Assembly: GCA_021775965.1 (NCBI GenBank)
Contig: JAJFGV010000118.1
Location: forward strand, 1-44,141
DNA: 44,141 nt
DNA from: Alphaproteobacteria bacterium
GTDB taxonomy: Bacteria > Pseudomonadota > Alphaproteobacteria > Micavibrionales > Micavibrionaceae
Direction: 5' to 3'
In this document: piece by piece, positions 1 through 7,267 of the stretch
Position numbering within the stretch: the stretch's first letter is position 1
Layout of the letters: each line of letters opens with the position of its first letter
Translations under genes and position numbers: made by a program
The notes under the pieces: generated by a model
The model's input: only the letters and a program-made list of their open reading frames with translations
The model's database searches: none
Told to the model about the DNA's origin: nothing

Positions 1-161
1 GGGCCGTAACAGGAGACAAACATTTACCGAGTATGATGAGAGACTTTCTATTCAAGGGAACACTATCTGAACCAAAAATAAGGAAGTTCAGAGGAACAGC
101 GCACGCAATGGGCTTGAAAGAATTTTTTCCTGAGCATGATTGCGGTTTGTTTTTAAAATAA
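1..161 (+). CDS. 3' end of an unidentified ORF (truncated by window edge)
   Basis: The frame beginning at base 3 is open from the window edge to a TAA at 159-161 and gives 52 residues ending in GLKEFFPEHDCGLFLK. The fragment is basic and has no motif I recognise. Its 5' end lies outside the window. An AlpA-type regulator and a tRNA-3'-end-like fragment downstream suggest it is the last gene of an integrated element, but that is inference. It may also be a chance open frame. Confidence 0.35.
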   Translation, partial: AVTGDKHLPSMMRDFLFKGTLSEPKIRKFRGTAHAMGLKEFFPEHDCGLFLK

Positions 162-513
162 TTTGAGGACGGTTACTGGGGTGGAATTTGAACTAACGAC
201 CATTTAATTAAAGCAACACCGATTAGAAGTCTGATTTTCATGAAAATTACGGGGGCATAAATGGGGGCACATTCAAAAACGGTAACAAAAAGTATCATTT
301 AATAACAATCAGTTACTCCTCTAATTAGTATCCCGTACGGACGCCATTTACAGCCCTTTTTGGGGCTTTTTATTTATCCAAAACTTTCTTTCATTGTCAT
401 CTCAAGGATTTAGCGTCTCAGTTCGAATCCCGCGCGCTCAGGGCGGTTTTCAGAGCTAATTTCTTTGTTAGACTTGAGCTTTCAAACCTTAACAACTGAA
501 AAAGGAGTCTATT
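162..513. other. Gene-poor stretch, probable edge of an integrated element
   Basis: I see no credible gene here. A short hairpin-like stretch (cagccctttttggggcttt, about 351-369) could end transcription on the plus strand, since a T-rich run follows. At 421-440 there is a fragment resembling the T-arm and 3' end of a tRNA. Around 180-200 another stretch faintly resembles a minus-strand tRNA T-arm, too degenerate to call. Confidence 0.4.
421..440 (+). other. tRNA 3'-end-like fragment, possible attachment-site remnant
   Basis: The bases gttcgaatcccgcgcgctca have the GTTCGAATCC T-loop signature followed by an acceptor-like 3' strand. The 5' side of the T-stem does not pair well and no D-arm or anticodon arm precedes it, so this is not an intact tRNA. 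tRNA 3' ends are the usual targets of tyrosine integrases, and an AlpA-like excision regulator lies 74 bp downstream. A duplicated att half-site is therefore a reasonable reading. No integrase is visible in the window. Confidence 0.3.
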
Positions 514-690
514 ATGACACAACAATACACCTATGGCCGTATTTTGCGGCTCCCCGAAGTATTAGAGCGCACAGGCATGGCCCGGAGCTCGATTTATCTT
601 TGGATTGAGGAAGGGCGCTTCCCCAAGCAAGCCTCTCTGGGCGCACGCTCTGTAGGCTGGCTGGAAAGCGAAATTGCCGCAGCCGGATGA
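514..690 (+). CDS. AlpA-family DNA-binding regulator
   Basis: Encodes a 58-residue protein. Its layout is typical of the AlpA/prophage CP4-57 regulatory family: an N-terminal ILRLPEVLERTGMARSSIY helix-turn-helix, then a short wing with EEGRFPKQ and a VGWLESEI C-terminal helix. Family members control excision or other genes of prophages and islands. The start is supported by AAGGAG at 502-507, 6 bp before the ATG. The stop is TGA. It stands alone, next to tRNA-Thr and near a tRNA-like fragment, which fits the edge of a mobile element. Family assignment is strong; the actual target is unknown. Confidence 0.85.
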   Translation: MTQQYTYGRILRLPEVLERTGMARSSIYLWIEEGRFPKQASLGARSVGWLESEIAAAG

Positions 691-729
691 CTTAATTGTT
701 GTCCGGCTGACTATTGTTTAGAAGGGAAA

Positions 730-805
<76 letters not shown>

Positions 806-1127
806 GTACCAATATGTCTCGACCTTATTATAACCTAATTACGGGCCAGGGCCAGATCGTAACCCCTTATAGTGTAACTGCTTTTTGAAGTCGAGCCCTT
901 TTATACCATATTTATCCACTCATCAACAACCTGGAGAAAAGACCTTACATATTGGTTTTACAGCCATTTTTCTGCTAAATTAATAAGGGTATAGCCGCTT
1001 AATTTTACTTTTCAGCAGGCACAAGCGACGACAGGTACGGTTAAATACCTTAGGAGCGCCGTAACGCACTGCAAAGTCAAAGGAAGTGGCTATAAACACA
1101 AATTTTCTAACTTTGGTGGTTTAGGTC
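806..1127. other. Intergenic region upstream of the dot/icm-type operon
   Basis: No gene is evident. The region presumably carries the promoter of the following operon. A single TTATCCACT at 914-922 is one base off a consensus DnaA box, but it is isolated and not evidence of an origin. Confidence 0.4.
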
Positions 1128-2357
1128 TTGTCAGGCGGACAACAAGCAGAAAATACACTCCATGAGAACGCGATCGGCTGGATGATCCTGCTGGTCGTCA
1201 TCGGCGTTTTGGTATGGTTGTTTTGGTACTACTACGATGTTGAGGTCCGCAATCTCGTACGCTGGATACGCTATAGCGAAATATGGCTTGTTTCATGGTT
1301 TGTTGACGGTGATTACGCTGTGTTTTTCCAGGGCCAGCCGCTCAATTTCGACTATGGCATGAAAGGCGACAATGATCCGTTTGTTGGTGTTGACGATCTC
1401 CCCAAAGAAAAGCTCAACCTTTATTATATGACTTTGATTAACGCGCTGGCGATGCAACCGCTTAAAATCCCGTTTACAATTCTGTATGCCCTCGGCGCAT
1501 TGTGGTGCATGTTTTTAGGGCCCGGCAATCAGTTCCGCACGAAAATGGGACTTGAGGGTCTGATTGACAGACAATCAGAGATTTTCCCGGTCACAACACC
1601 TTTTGCGGCTTTTGATCCATCAAAACAACCGCCGCGCCCACCGGGTTCTCCCGTTCCTGCGGAGCTACCTTCCTTTGCCGAAGCTCTAGGACCGGAAGAA
1701 TGGCTGGCTTACAACTCCGTCCCGGCACCGGATGGCAAGATTGATCAAACCGCGGCAGCGCGTTCATTCCAAAAACAGCTCGGCAGACGCTGGAAGGGTG
1801 CAAACGCCATCGAACCCTATAAGCAAATTTTGCTGGCCTGCTTCTGCCTGAAAGCAGCGCGCAAAAGAGTTGAGGCTGATACGATGCTGGGGCGTCTGGC
1901 GATATGCTGGTCGCACAAAGGCGGGCTCAACCTTGGCAAAGATAAAAAACTTTTAAAAGAAGCCAGAGCCATTCTACGCAACAAAGACATCTCCGCAAAA
2001 ACCCTTACCAAAGTCAATCAGCACGCTTTTGAGGCCACGGCGATACTACGCGCTTTGGCCACGGCGCGCGAAGAAGGCGGTGTTATGGCGCCGGCGCAAT
2101 TTGTCTGGCTACGCGGCCATGACCGCCAACTTTGGTATCCGCTCAACAATCTCGGCCGCCAGTCTTTCCACATGGAAGCATTGGGTGCGATGTCCCATTA
2201 CAAGGCTGAAAAGCTGACGCAGCGCCCCATCCCGGTCCCTAAAATGGAAGGGGCAGTAGAAACGATCATGGAATATATGTCTTCGGGACGGGCACGGCCA
2301 ATCCCGCAACTTGATTACAGCGCCTCAAAAAAACGCGGCGTTAAAAAAGCCACTTAA
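1128..2357 (+). CDS. dotM: Type IV secretion protein DotM/IcmP (TrbA-like)
   Basis: Encodes a 409-residue inner-membrane protein of the type IV coupling complex found in Dot/Icm and IncI systems. There it partners the ATPase DotL and helps recruit substrates. An N-terminal membrane segment (residues 17-37, IGWMILLVVIGVLVWLFWYYY) and a second near 113-131 precede a long cytoplasmic domain, the DotM topology. Legionella DotM is about 380 residues. The start used is TTG at 1128 because no in-frame ATG gives a full-length N terminus; the RBS is weak. The gene heads an operon with an unknown membrane protein and dotL, as icmP neighbours icmO in Legionella and trbA-trbB-trbC are ordered on IncI plasmids. 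Core Dot/Icm channel genes are not in this window. Confidence 0.85.
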   Translation: MSGGQQAENTLHENAIGWMILLVVIGVLVWLFWYYYDVEVRNLVRWIRYSEIWLVSWFVDGDYAVFFQGQPLNFDYGMKGDNDPFVGVDDLPKEKLNLYYMTLINALAMQPLKIPFTILYALGALWCMFLGPGNQFRTKMGLEGLIDRQSEIFPVTTPFAAFDPSKQPPRPPGSPVPAELPSFAEALGPEEWLAYNSVPAPDGKIDQTAAARSFQKQLGRRWKGANAIEPYKQILLACFCLKAARKRVEADTMLGRLAICWSHKGGLNLGKDKKLLKEARAILRNKDISAKTLTKVNQHAFEATAILRALATAREEGGVMAPAQFVWLRGHDRQLWYPLNNLGRQSFHMEALGAMSHYKAEKLTQRPIPVPKMEGAVETIMEYMSSGRARPIPQLDYSASKKRGVKKAT

Positions 2358-2397
2358 GAGAAAATTATAAGTCAAATAAGAAAGAGAGAAATACAAA

Positions 2398-2931
2398 ATG
2401 AAAAATTTACTCAAAACAAAAAAGAACAAAGCAAGCGCCCGTGTCGTTGACGGGAAGTTGATTTTGTCTTTCCCGGATGCGCTCACACCGGTTCTGTGGC
2501 AAATGGATTTGGACGAAGCCAAAGCTTCGGCGCTGGAGGTTCAGGAAAACAAAAAAGACAATATCTATACGTTAACGCTTAAAACACCACGCGGTGAAGC
2601 CGTTGATGTTGCTTCTTTCAGCGATCGCGACACGGCGGTCAAGGGCCTCATGGCGGCATCGCAGGCTTTGTCTGCTGCTCATGGTCAAATTCGTCCCGCC
2701 GCCGCTCAGAACAATGCACAAGCCGGTGCAGCTTTGCCGCCGCGTGAAAAAGGAATCGGGAAATGGGGCGGCATCGCCCTCTTTGTTGTCTTCCTGTTTG
2801 TTTTAATCAATGTGTGGAGTTCACTGGTGCCACGCTCAGCATCCCAATCAAAAACTTTATCAACAACACTTTCTCCATCGGGCGAGGCCGGTGTTCCGAT
2901 GTCAGCCGATGATTTTTTGCAAAACCGCTAG
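2398..2931 (+). CDS. Unknown single-pass membrane protein of the dotM-dotL operon
   Basis: I do not recognise this 177-residue protein. Residues 1-95 look like a small soluble alpha/beta domain (a basic start, then VVDGKLILSFPDAL and NIYTLTLKTPRG strands). An Ala/Gln-rich linker follows (97-115). A single membrane helix lies at about 123-140 (GGIALFVVFLFVLINVW) with a short tail, so the bulk should face the cytoplasm. It sits 40 bp after dotM and 39 bp before dotL. In IncI plasmids trbB, a thiol-disulfide protein, holds this slot, but no CxxC is present here, so it is not TrbB. A role in the coupling complex is inferred from position only. Confidence 0.75.
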   Translation: MKNLLKTKKNKASARVVDGKLILSFPDALTPVLWQMDLDEAKASALEVQENKKDNIYTLTLKTPRGEAVDVASFSDRDTAVKGLMAASQALSAAHGQIRPAAAQNNAQAGAALPPREKGIGKWGGIALFVVFLFVLINVWSSLVPRSASQSKTLSTTLSPSGEAGVPMSADDFLQNR

Positions 2932-2970
2932 AAAGAGAACGACCGAAAGAGGACAACAAGGCAAAGCGAT

Positions 2971-5403
2971 ATGGCACTAAACCAGCGTAAATATGAACAC
3001 CAACATGAGTCGATCTTACGGGACATTCGGCCCCTATGGACACGCATTGGTGAATCGCTGGCCTCACCAAGCTATTCGTCTACAATTTTTATTGCGGCGG
3101 CCGGCGCTGTCTATATGTCAGCATGGACGCTGGCTTTTGCCGATCTTTTGCTTGTGTTTATGTCCCTTTATTTTATCTGGCTTTTAACCCGCGATCGCTC
3201 TCTGGCCTTTAAATTGCCAGCCATGGCCAAATATAAAGACAACAACAACATAGGCCCAGGCCGGACCGGCAAAGCCGAAGGCATTCTTTATCTTGGCAAC
3301 GTTGATAAAACCAATGAAGAGGTCTGGTTCACCAACAACGATGCGCGCACGCATATATTATATCTCGGAACAACAGGGTCCGGTAAAACCGTTGGGCTAA
3401 CCTCCCTGGCCACAAACGCGATGAGCTGGGGCTCCGGCTTTGTCTATATCGATGGTAAAGCCGATACGGATCTGTGGTCAAACTTGTCTGCGCTGGTGCG
3501 GCGCTTTGGCCGCGATGATGATCTGCTGGTGCTAAACTACATGACCGGCAACGCCGATATCAAATCTCCATCGAATACCATGAACCCGTTTTCTTCCGGA
3601 TCCGCTTCCTATCTCGTCAACATGCTGGTAAGCCTTATGCCGGACTCGGGAGGCGATAACGCAATGTGGGCCGAACGTGCCGTCTCTCTCATTGGCGCAA
3701 TGATGCCGGTGATGTGCTGGAAACGCGACAATCAGGATGTTCCCCTTTCCGTCGTAACCATTCGGGACAATCTCGGGATAAACAATGTGATTAAACTCGC
3801 ACGTGATGATGCGGTGCCGATAGAAATGCGCTCCGGTATTATCGGCTATCTCGATACCTTGCCCGGCTTTGTGCATGATGCCTATGACGATCAGGGAAAC
3901 ACCAAACCGCCCGGCCCCGACACGCCACAATACGATACCACCACCGCCAGCCAGCAACACGGCTATCTGGCCATGCAGTTCACCCGCTCTCTGCAATCTT
4001 TGGGTGATGATTACGGCTACATCTTTGATACGCAAGCCGCCGATGTCGATATGGTTGATGTCGTGTTAAACCGCCGCATTCTTGTCGTTCTCATCCCGGC
4101 ACTGGAAAAATCCGGCGATGAAATTGCCAATCTCGGTAAAATCGTTGCCGCCACCATCAAGGGTATGATGGGCTCGACACTGGGCTCGACGGTTGAAGGC
4201 TCCAGCGAAACCGTCATCGAAAACAAACCAACCCATTCCTCCACGCCCTTTATGGTTGTGTTTGATGAGGTCGGCTATTACGTCGCGGAAGGCATGGCTG
4301 TTATGGCGGCGCAGGCCCGCTCGCTTGGTTTCTGTCTGGTCTTCTCGGGACAGGATTTACCGGCGATGAAAAAACGTGTGCGCGAAGAAGCCAATTCCAT
4401 CACCGCCAACTGTAACATCAAAATTTTTGGCAAGCTCGAAGACCCAACCGAGACCAAAGAGTTCTTCGAAAAAACCGTCGGCAGCGCATTGGTCACCGAG
4501 GTGTCCGGCTTCCAGATGGCCGGGGGATCAGAGCTTGGCAGCTATCACGATACACAACAAGCCAGCATCCAGCTTCGCCCGCGCGCCAATTACGATACTT
4601 TGCGCGGCTTTACCGAGGGCGAAGCCATCATCACCTTTGGGGAAACAGTGGTCGATTGCAAAATCTTTTATTCCAATCCCGGCCACGCCAAAGCCATGCG
4701 GGTGACGCGTTTCATGACGCTGCCACCGCCTGATGAAAACCTTGTGAAACACGCCAGCTCCATCACCAAACTCCGCGACCTGATGATCAACAAAAGCTGG
4801 ACGGCGATGCGCGCCGATGTCGCCATGCCGACTTCCGTGGAAATAGACGCGCTGCTCGAAGGCTATCGCATCGCTGAAAAAGCCGACGATAACATGGTCC
4901 ATACCGGCATTGCCGCGCTGGTCCAGGTTCATGCCATCGACAATGAAATTGTCGTGGAGCCGCCTCCGCCTGCTGCGCCACCGCCTCCGCCCCCACCGGT
5001 TGCAGAAACACCAGCCACAACGCCGCCGCCTGTTGAAACCCCTGCGCCACCACCACCCATGCAGCCGCCAGCAGAAAAACCAGCGGATACAAGTGCCGGC
5101 CCGATGGGCTTCTTTAGCGGCGACAAAAAAGCAGAAGACAAACCCGCCACGCCGCCACCCATAGAAACACCAAAAGCCATTCCAGAAGAAACAGCGCCCC
5201 TGGCCCCGCCAGCAGAAACAAAAGCGCCGCCACCGCCAATCGAACCACCCAAGGAATCGCCCCCCACACCACCGACAGAAGCTGCGCCAGCAACCAAAGA
5301 AGACCGCAAGTCTTACAAACTACCGCCTGAAATTGAAAAAATCATCTCGGATGCTGGCAAAAATATGAAGGGCAAATTATTCGGTGACAAGGAAGATGTG
5401 TAG
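2971..5403 (+). CDS. dotL: Type IV coupling ATPase DotL/IcmO (TrbC-like)
   Basis: Encodes an 810-residue VirD4-class ATPase that feeds substrates to the secretion channel. Two membrane segments lie near residues 38-73. The Walker A motif GTTGSGKT spans residues 133-140 and Walker B is FMVVFDE with D432-E433. The sequence between and after these resembles IcmO-type ATPases (AQARSLGFCLVFSGQD). Residues from about 650 to 785 form a proline-rich tail of PPP-PPPV and ETPAPPPP repeats, then a basic end (KLPPEIEKIISDAGKNMKGK). In Legionella the DotL C terminus is a docking platform for DotN and adaptor proteins; this tail looks different and is low-complexity. The stop overlaps the next gene, so translation is probably coupled. 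Confidence 0.9.
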   Translation: MALNQRKYEHQHESILRDIRPLWTRIGESLASPSYSSTIFIAAAGAVYMSAWTLAFADLLLVFMSLYFIWLLTRDRSLAFKLPAMAKYKDNNNIGPGRTGKAEGILYLGNVDKTNEEVWFTNNDARTHILYLGTTGSGKTVGLTSLATNAMSWGSGFVYIDGKADTDLWSNLSALVRRFGRDDDLLVLNYMTGNADIKSPSNTMNPFSSGSASYLVNMLVSLMPDSGGDNAMWAERAVSLIGAMMPVMCWKRDNQDVPLSVVTIRDNLGINNVIKLARDDAVPIEMRSGIIGYLDTLPGFVHDAYDDQGNTKPPGPDTPQYDTTTASQQHGYLAMQFTRSLQSLGDDYGYIFDTQAADVDMVDVVLNRRILVVLIPALEKSGDEIANLGKIVAATIKGMMGSTLGSTVEGSSETVIENKPTHSSTPFMVVFDEVGYYVAEGMAVMAAQARSLGFCLVFSGQDLPAMKKRVREEANSITANCNIKIFGKLEDPTETKEFFEKTVGSALVTEVSGFQMAGGSELGSYHDTQQASIQLRPRANYDTLRGFTEGEAIITFGETVVDCKIFYSNPGHAKAMRVTRFMTLPPPDENLVKHASSITKLRDLMINKSWTAMRADVAMPTSVEIDALLEGYRIAEKADDNMVHTGIAALVQVHAIDNEIVVEPPPPAAPPPPPPPVAETPATTPPPVETPAPPPPMQPPAEKPADTSAGPMGFFSGDKKAEDKPATPPPIETPKAIPEETAPLAPPAETKAPPPPIEPPKESPPTPPTEAAPATKEDRKSYKLPPEIEKIISDAGKNMKGKLFGDKEDV

Positions 5404-6073
5404 AACAAAAGAGAGCGGCAACGTCTTCTTCTTCGTCTTTCTTGGCGTTGCTCTATTTGCGACGCTGGCCTATGTCGTGGCCCGCGGCATGCGCTCGGAC
5501 ACCACCGCCACTTTGAACAAACGCCAGGTTGAACTAGCCGCCGCCGATGTTCTCAACTATGCACAAAAACTTGAGCACGGCGTGGCCCGGCTGCGGCGCA
5601 AAAACATCTCGGAAAGCGACATCAGCTTCGAAAACAATGCTGACTTTGTGAATACAGCCTGCGATACAGGCGCGGACCCGGAATTCCCCCGCTGTCAAAT
5701 CTTTCACCCCTCCGGCGGGGGCTTTAGCTATCTATCCCCTGATGATAATGTCACCACGTCCGAATGGCATTTCACCGGTGACACCTGCATCATCAATATC
5801 GGCACAGGCGCCGCCGGTTGTGATTCCGACACAGATTCCTCAAACGAAGAATTGCTGGCCGTCCTACCAAATATCAGCCAAACCGTGTGCACCGAAATCA
5901 ATGATCGCCTCGGCATCGGCGCAACCCCCGCCAGCGCCGGCGGACACGCCGCCGCAAAATTCACCGGCACTTTCGCCGACGATACCGTGCTCGACGGACT
6001 AGATGATGTGAACGCCGCCTGCTTCAGCAATGGCGGCAATTTCCATTTCTATCGAGTCCTGATCGCGCGTTGA
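5384..6073 (+). CDS. Pilin-like single-pass protein, paralogue A
   Basis: Encodes about 229 residues: a short charged N terminus, then ESGNVFFFVFLGVALFATLAYVV as one membrane helix, a helical stretch (QVELAAADVLNYAQKLEHGV) and an extracytoplasmic region with several cysteines. This resembles the architecture of type IV pilins or pseudopilins, although the classical prepilin G-F-x3-E motif is absent. The GTG at 5384 overlaps dotL; an ATG at 5396 is the alternative. The GTG start gives the same spacing to the membrane helix (Glu10) as the paralogue at 42475. Both share ESDISF, FTGTF and a CF near the C terminus. It ends the dotM-dotL operon. Function is unknown; a surface or channel accessory of the secretion system is inferred. 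Confidence 0.75.
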   Translation: MTRKMCRTKESGNVFFFVFLGVALFATLAYVVARGMRSDTTATLNKRQVELAAADVLNYAQKLEHGVARLRRKNISESDISFENNADFVNTACDTGADPEFPRCQIFHPSGGGFSYLSPDDNVTTSEWHFTGDTCIINIGTGAAGCDSDTDSSNEELLAVLPNISQTVCTEINDRLGIGATPASAGGHAAAKFTGTFADDTVLDGLDDVNAACFSNGGNFHFYRVLIAR

Positions 6074-6078
6074 GAGCC

Positions 6079-6107
6079 TTGACAAAGCAGGAAATATTTC
6101 CTATAAT
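6079..6107 (+). promoter_or_regulatory. Consensus sigma70 promoter
   Basis: TTGACA at 6079-6084 and TATAAT at 6102-6107 are separated by 17 bp, a perfect match to the sigma70 consensus. It lies just after the stop of the pilin-like gene. No plus-strand coding gene follows for 3 kb, because the next two genes run on the minus strand. It therefore probably drives a non-coding transcript. Confidence 0.75.
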
Positions 6108-6113
6108 GCTGTC

Positions 6114-6225
6114 GTGAGGTGCTGGCCATAAGAAGGTAAAGTACAGGTAAAAAGTCGGGTCCAGTTTTCGGGGCCACTTCCCTTCCTGTGACAAAAACCT
6201 GGCCCGAAATGAGGGCCCGAAAAAC
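6114..6225 (+). ncRNA. Candidate non-coding RNA from the consensus promoter
   Basis: The expected start is about 7 bp after TATAAT. No ORF with an RBS is visible. The sequence can fold: TTTTCGGGGCCA (6165-6176) pairs with TGGCCCGAAA (6200-6209) around a 23-base loop. It can instead pair with a second copy of the 3' strand, GGGCCCGAAAAA (6213-6224). The two pairings exclude each other. It does not carry the SRP RNA loop signature. I cannot match it to a known family, and the 3' end is a guess. Confidence 0.35.
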
Positions 6226-6329
6226 GGCAATATGACCCCACATAGGTTCCATCCTTTTCACTCACCACAATTCCTCCACCCTCCCCCTAAAAAAGAAATA
6301 TTTAAATTATGAAAAATATAACAAAGGGA

Positions 6330-7226
6330 TTATACGCGCGCGTACCAGGTCGCCCGTGCTTTTCCATGGCGCATCAGATAGCCGCCGGAGACCAGCTCGC
6401 CGAGCCGTAATTTCAGCGTTGAGCGCCGACCGCGGCTCAAACGTTCAATTTCCTTCATCGACAGGCGCTCGTGATTTTCAAATAATTTCAATACTTTAGT
6501 CGAGAGTTTCGGCATGTCGGCGATTGTGTCACCGCCTTTTTCCATGCGTACGGCCAGCTGATCTTTTTGATCTTTCAACAGCCCAAAAAAGAAACGCAGC
6601 CACGGCCCCCAATCCGGCTGCCCGGCCTCCAGCGTTTCCTGCGTATAGCTCAGCGCATCAAAATAATTGCGCATTTTGGCATTCATCACCGGCTCCAGTG
6701 CACTATATGGTGCATAGCTGTAACCCGCTTTAAACATTAGCAAAACGATCAACATTCGGGCCAAACGCTGGTTGCCTTTTTCGAATGGCGAGAGCTGTAA
6801 AAACACCGCCATAAAAAGTGCGATAATCAAAAGTGGGTGTACGTCTTTTGCCTCAAACGCCTCATCCGCCCATTCCACCAACTTTCCCATAAGCGTCTCA
6901 GCGTCTTCCGGCGTCGCCACATCCAGCGTGCCAATAATTTCTTCATTGCGCTGAATAATGAGCGGAAAATTCGTCGCTTTATATTGGCCTTCCTTTTTAC
7001 CGCTAATCACGCCGTGCAATTTTTTGATCACGTCTTCACTGAATGGCTGCTCCTGCCAGGGCTCCAAAACGGCCTTAAAATTTTGGCCAAAATTGGCTAC
7101 ATCACCCAATAATTGCAGCGCTGTGGTGTGCTTTTCCAGCGCCCGCCAGGAGCCCTTAAACTCATCTATTTCAGTGAGTTGGTTAAGGATTTCCGGGGTA
7201 ATTTTTATGTGGTCAGGATTTAACAT
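6330..7226 (-). CDS. Fic-fold protein with degenerate active site
   Basis: Encodes 298 residues. The middle matches the Fic core: HPLLIIALFMAVFLQL, then SPFEKGNQR at residues 146-154, then an LxxLLMFKAGY helix. The family motif is HPFxxGN(G/K)R. Here the catalytic His, which activates the target hydroxyl for AMP transfer, is Ser146, while Phe148, Gly151, Asn152 and Arg154 are kept. The C terminus (about 240-298, LSTKVLKLFENHERLSMKEIERLSRG and on) looks like a winged helix, common in Fic proteins. The protein is probably not an active AMPylator and may act by binding. It stands alone between the pilin-like gene and argS, with no visible antitoxin. Confidence 0.8.
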   Translation of the reverse strand: MLNPDHIKITPEILNQLTEIDEFKGSWRALEKHTTALQLLGDVANFGQNFKAVLEPWQEQPFSEDVIKKLHGVISGKKEGQYKATNFPLIIQRNEEIIGTLDVATPEDAETLMGKLVEWADEAFEAKDVHPLLIIALFMAVFLQLSPFEKGNQRLARMLIVLLMFKAGYSYAPYSALEPVMNAKMRNYFDALSYTQETLEAGQPDWGPWLRFFFGLLKDQKDQLAVRMEKGGDTIADMPKLSTKVLKLFENHERLSMKEIERLSRGRRSTLKLRLGELVSGGYLMRHGKARATWYARV

Positions 7227-7267
7227 CGGGGCCGATACTAGCCATAAGTTGTGACCAACGCAAGCCC

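Noticed and set aside
180-230. Degenerate tRNA-like stretch on the minus strand
   Set aside because: Only a faint T-arm resemblance; no acceptor stem or anticodon arm could be folded.
914-922. DnaA box (TTATCCACT)
   Set aside because: A single near-match in a random place.
3532-4035. A 167-codon minus-strand frame inside dotL
   Set aside because: An antisense shadow of the ATPase gene; no motif or RBS.
6114-6225. SRP or 6S RNA
   Set aside because: The SRP RNA loop signature is missing, and the fold does not clearly resemble 6S; kept as an unassigned candidate RNA.
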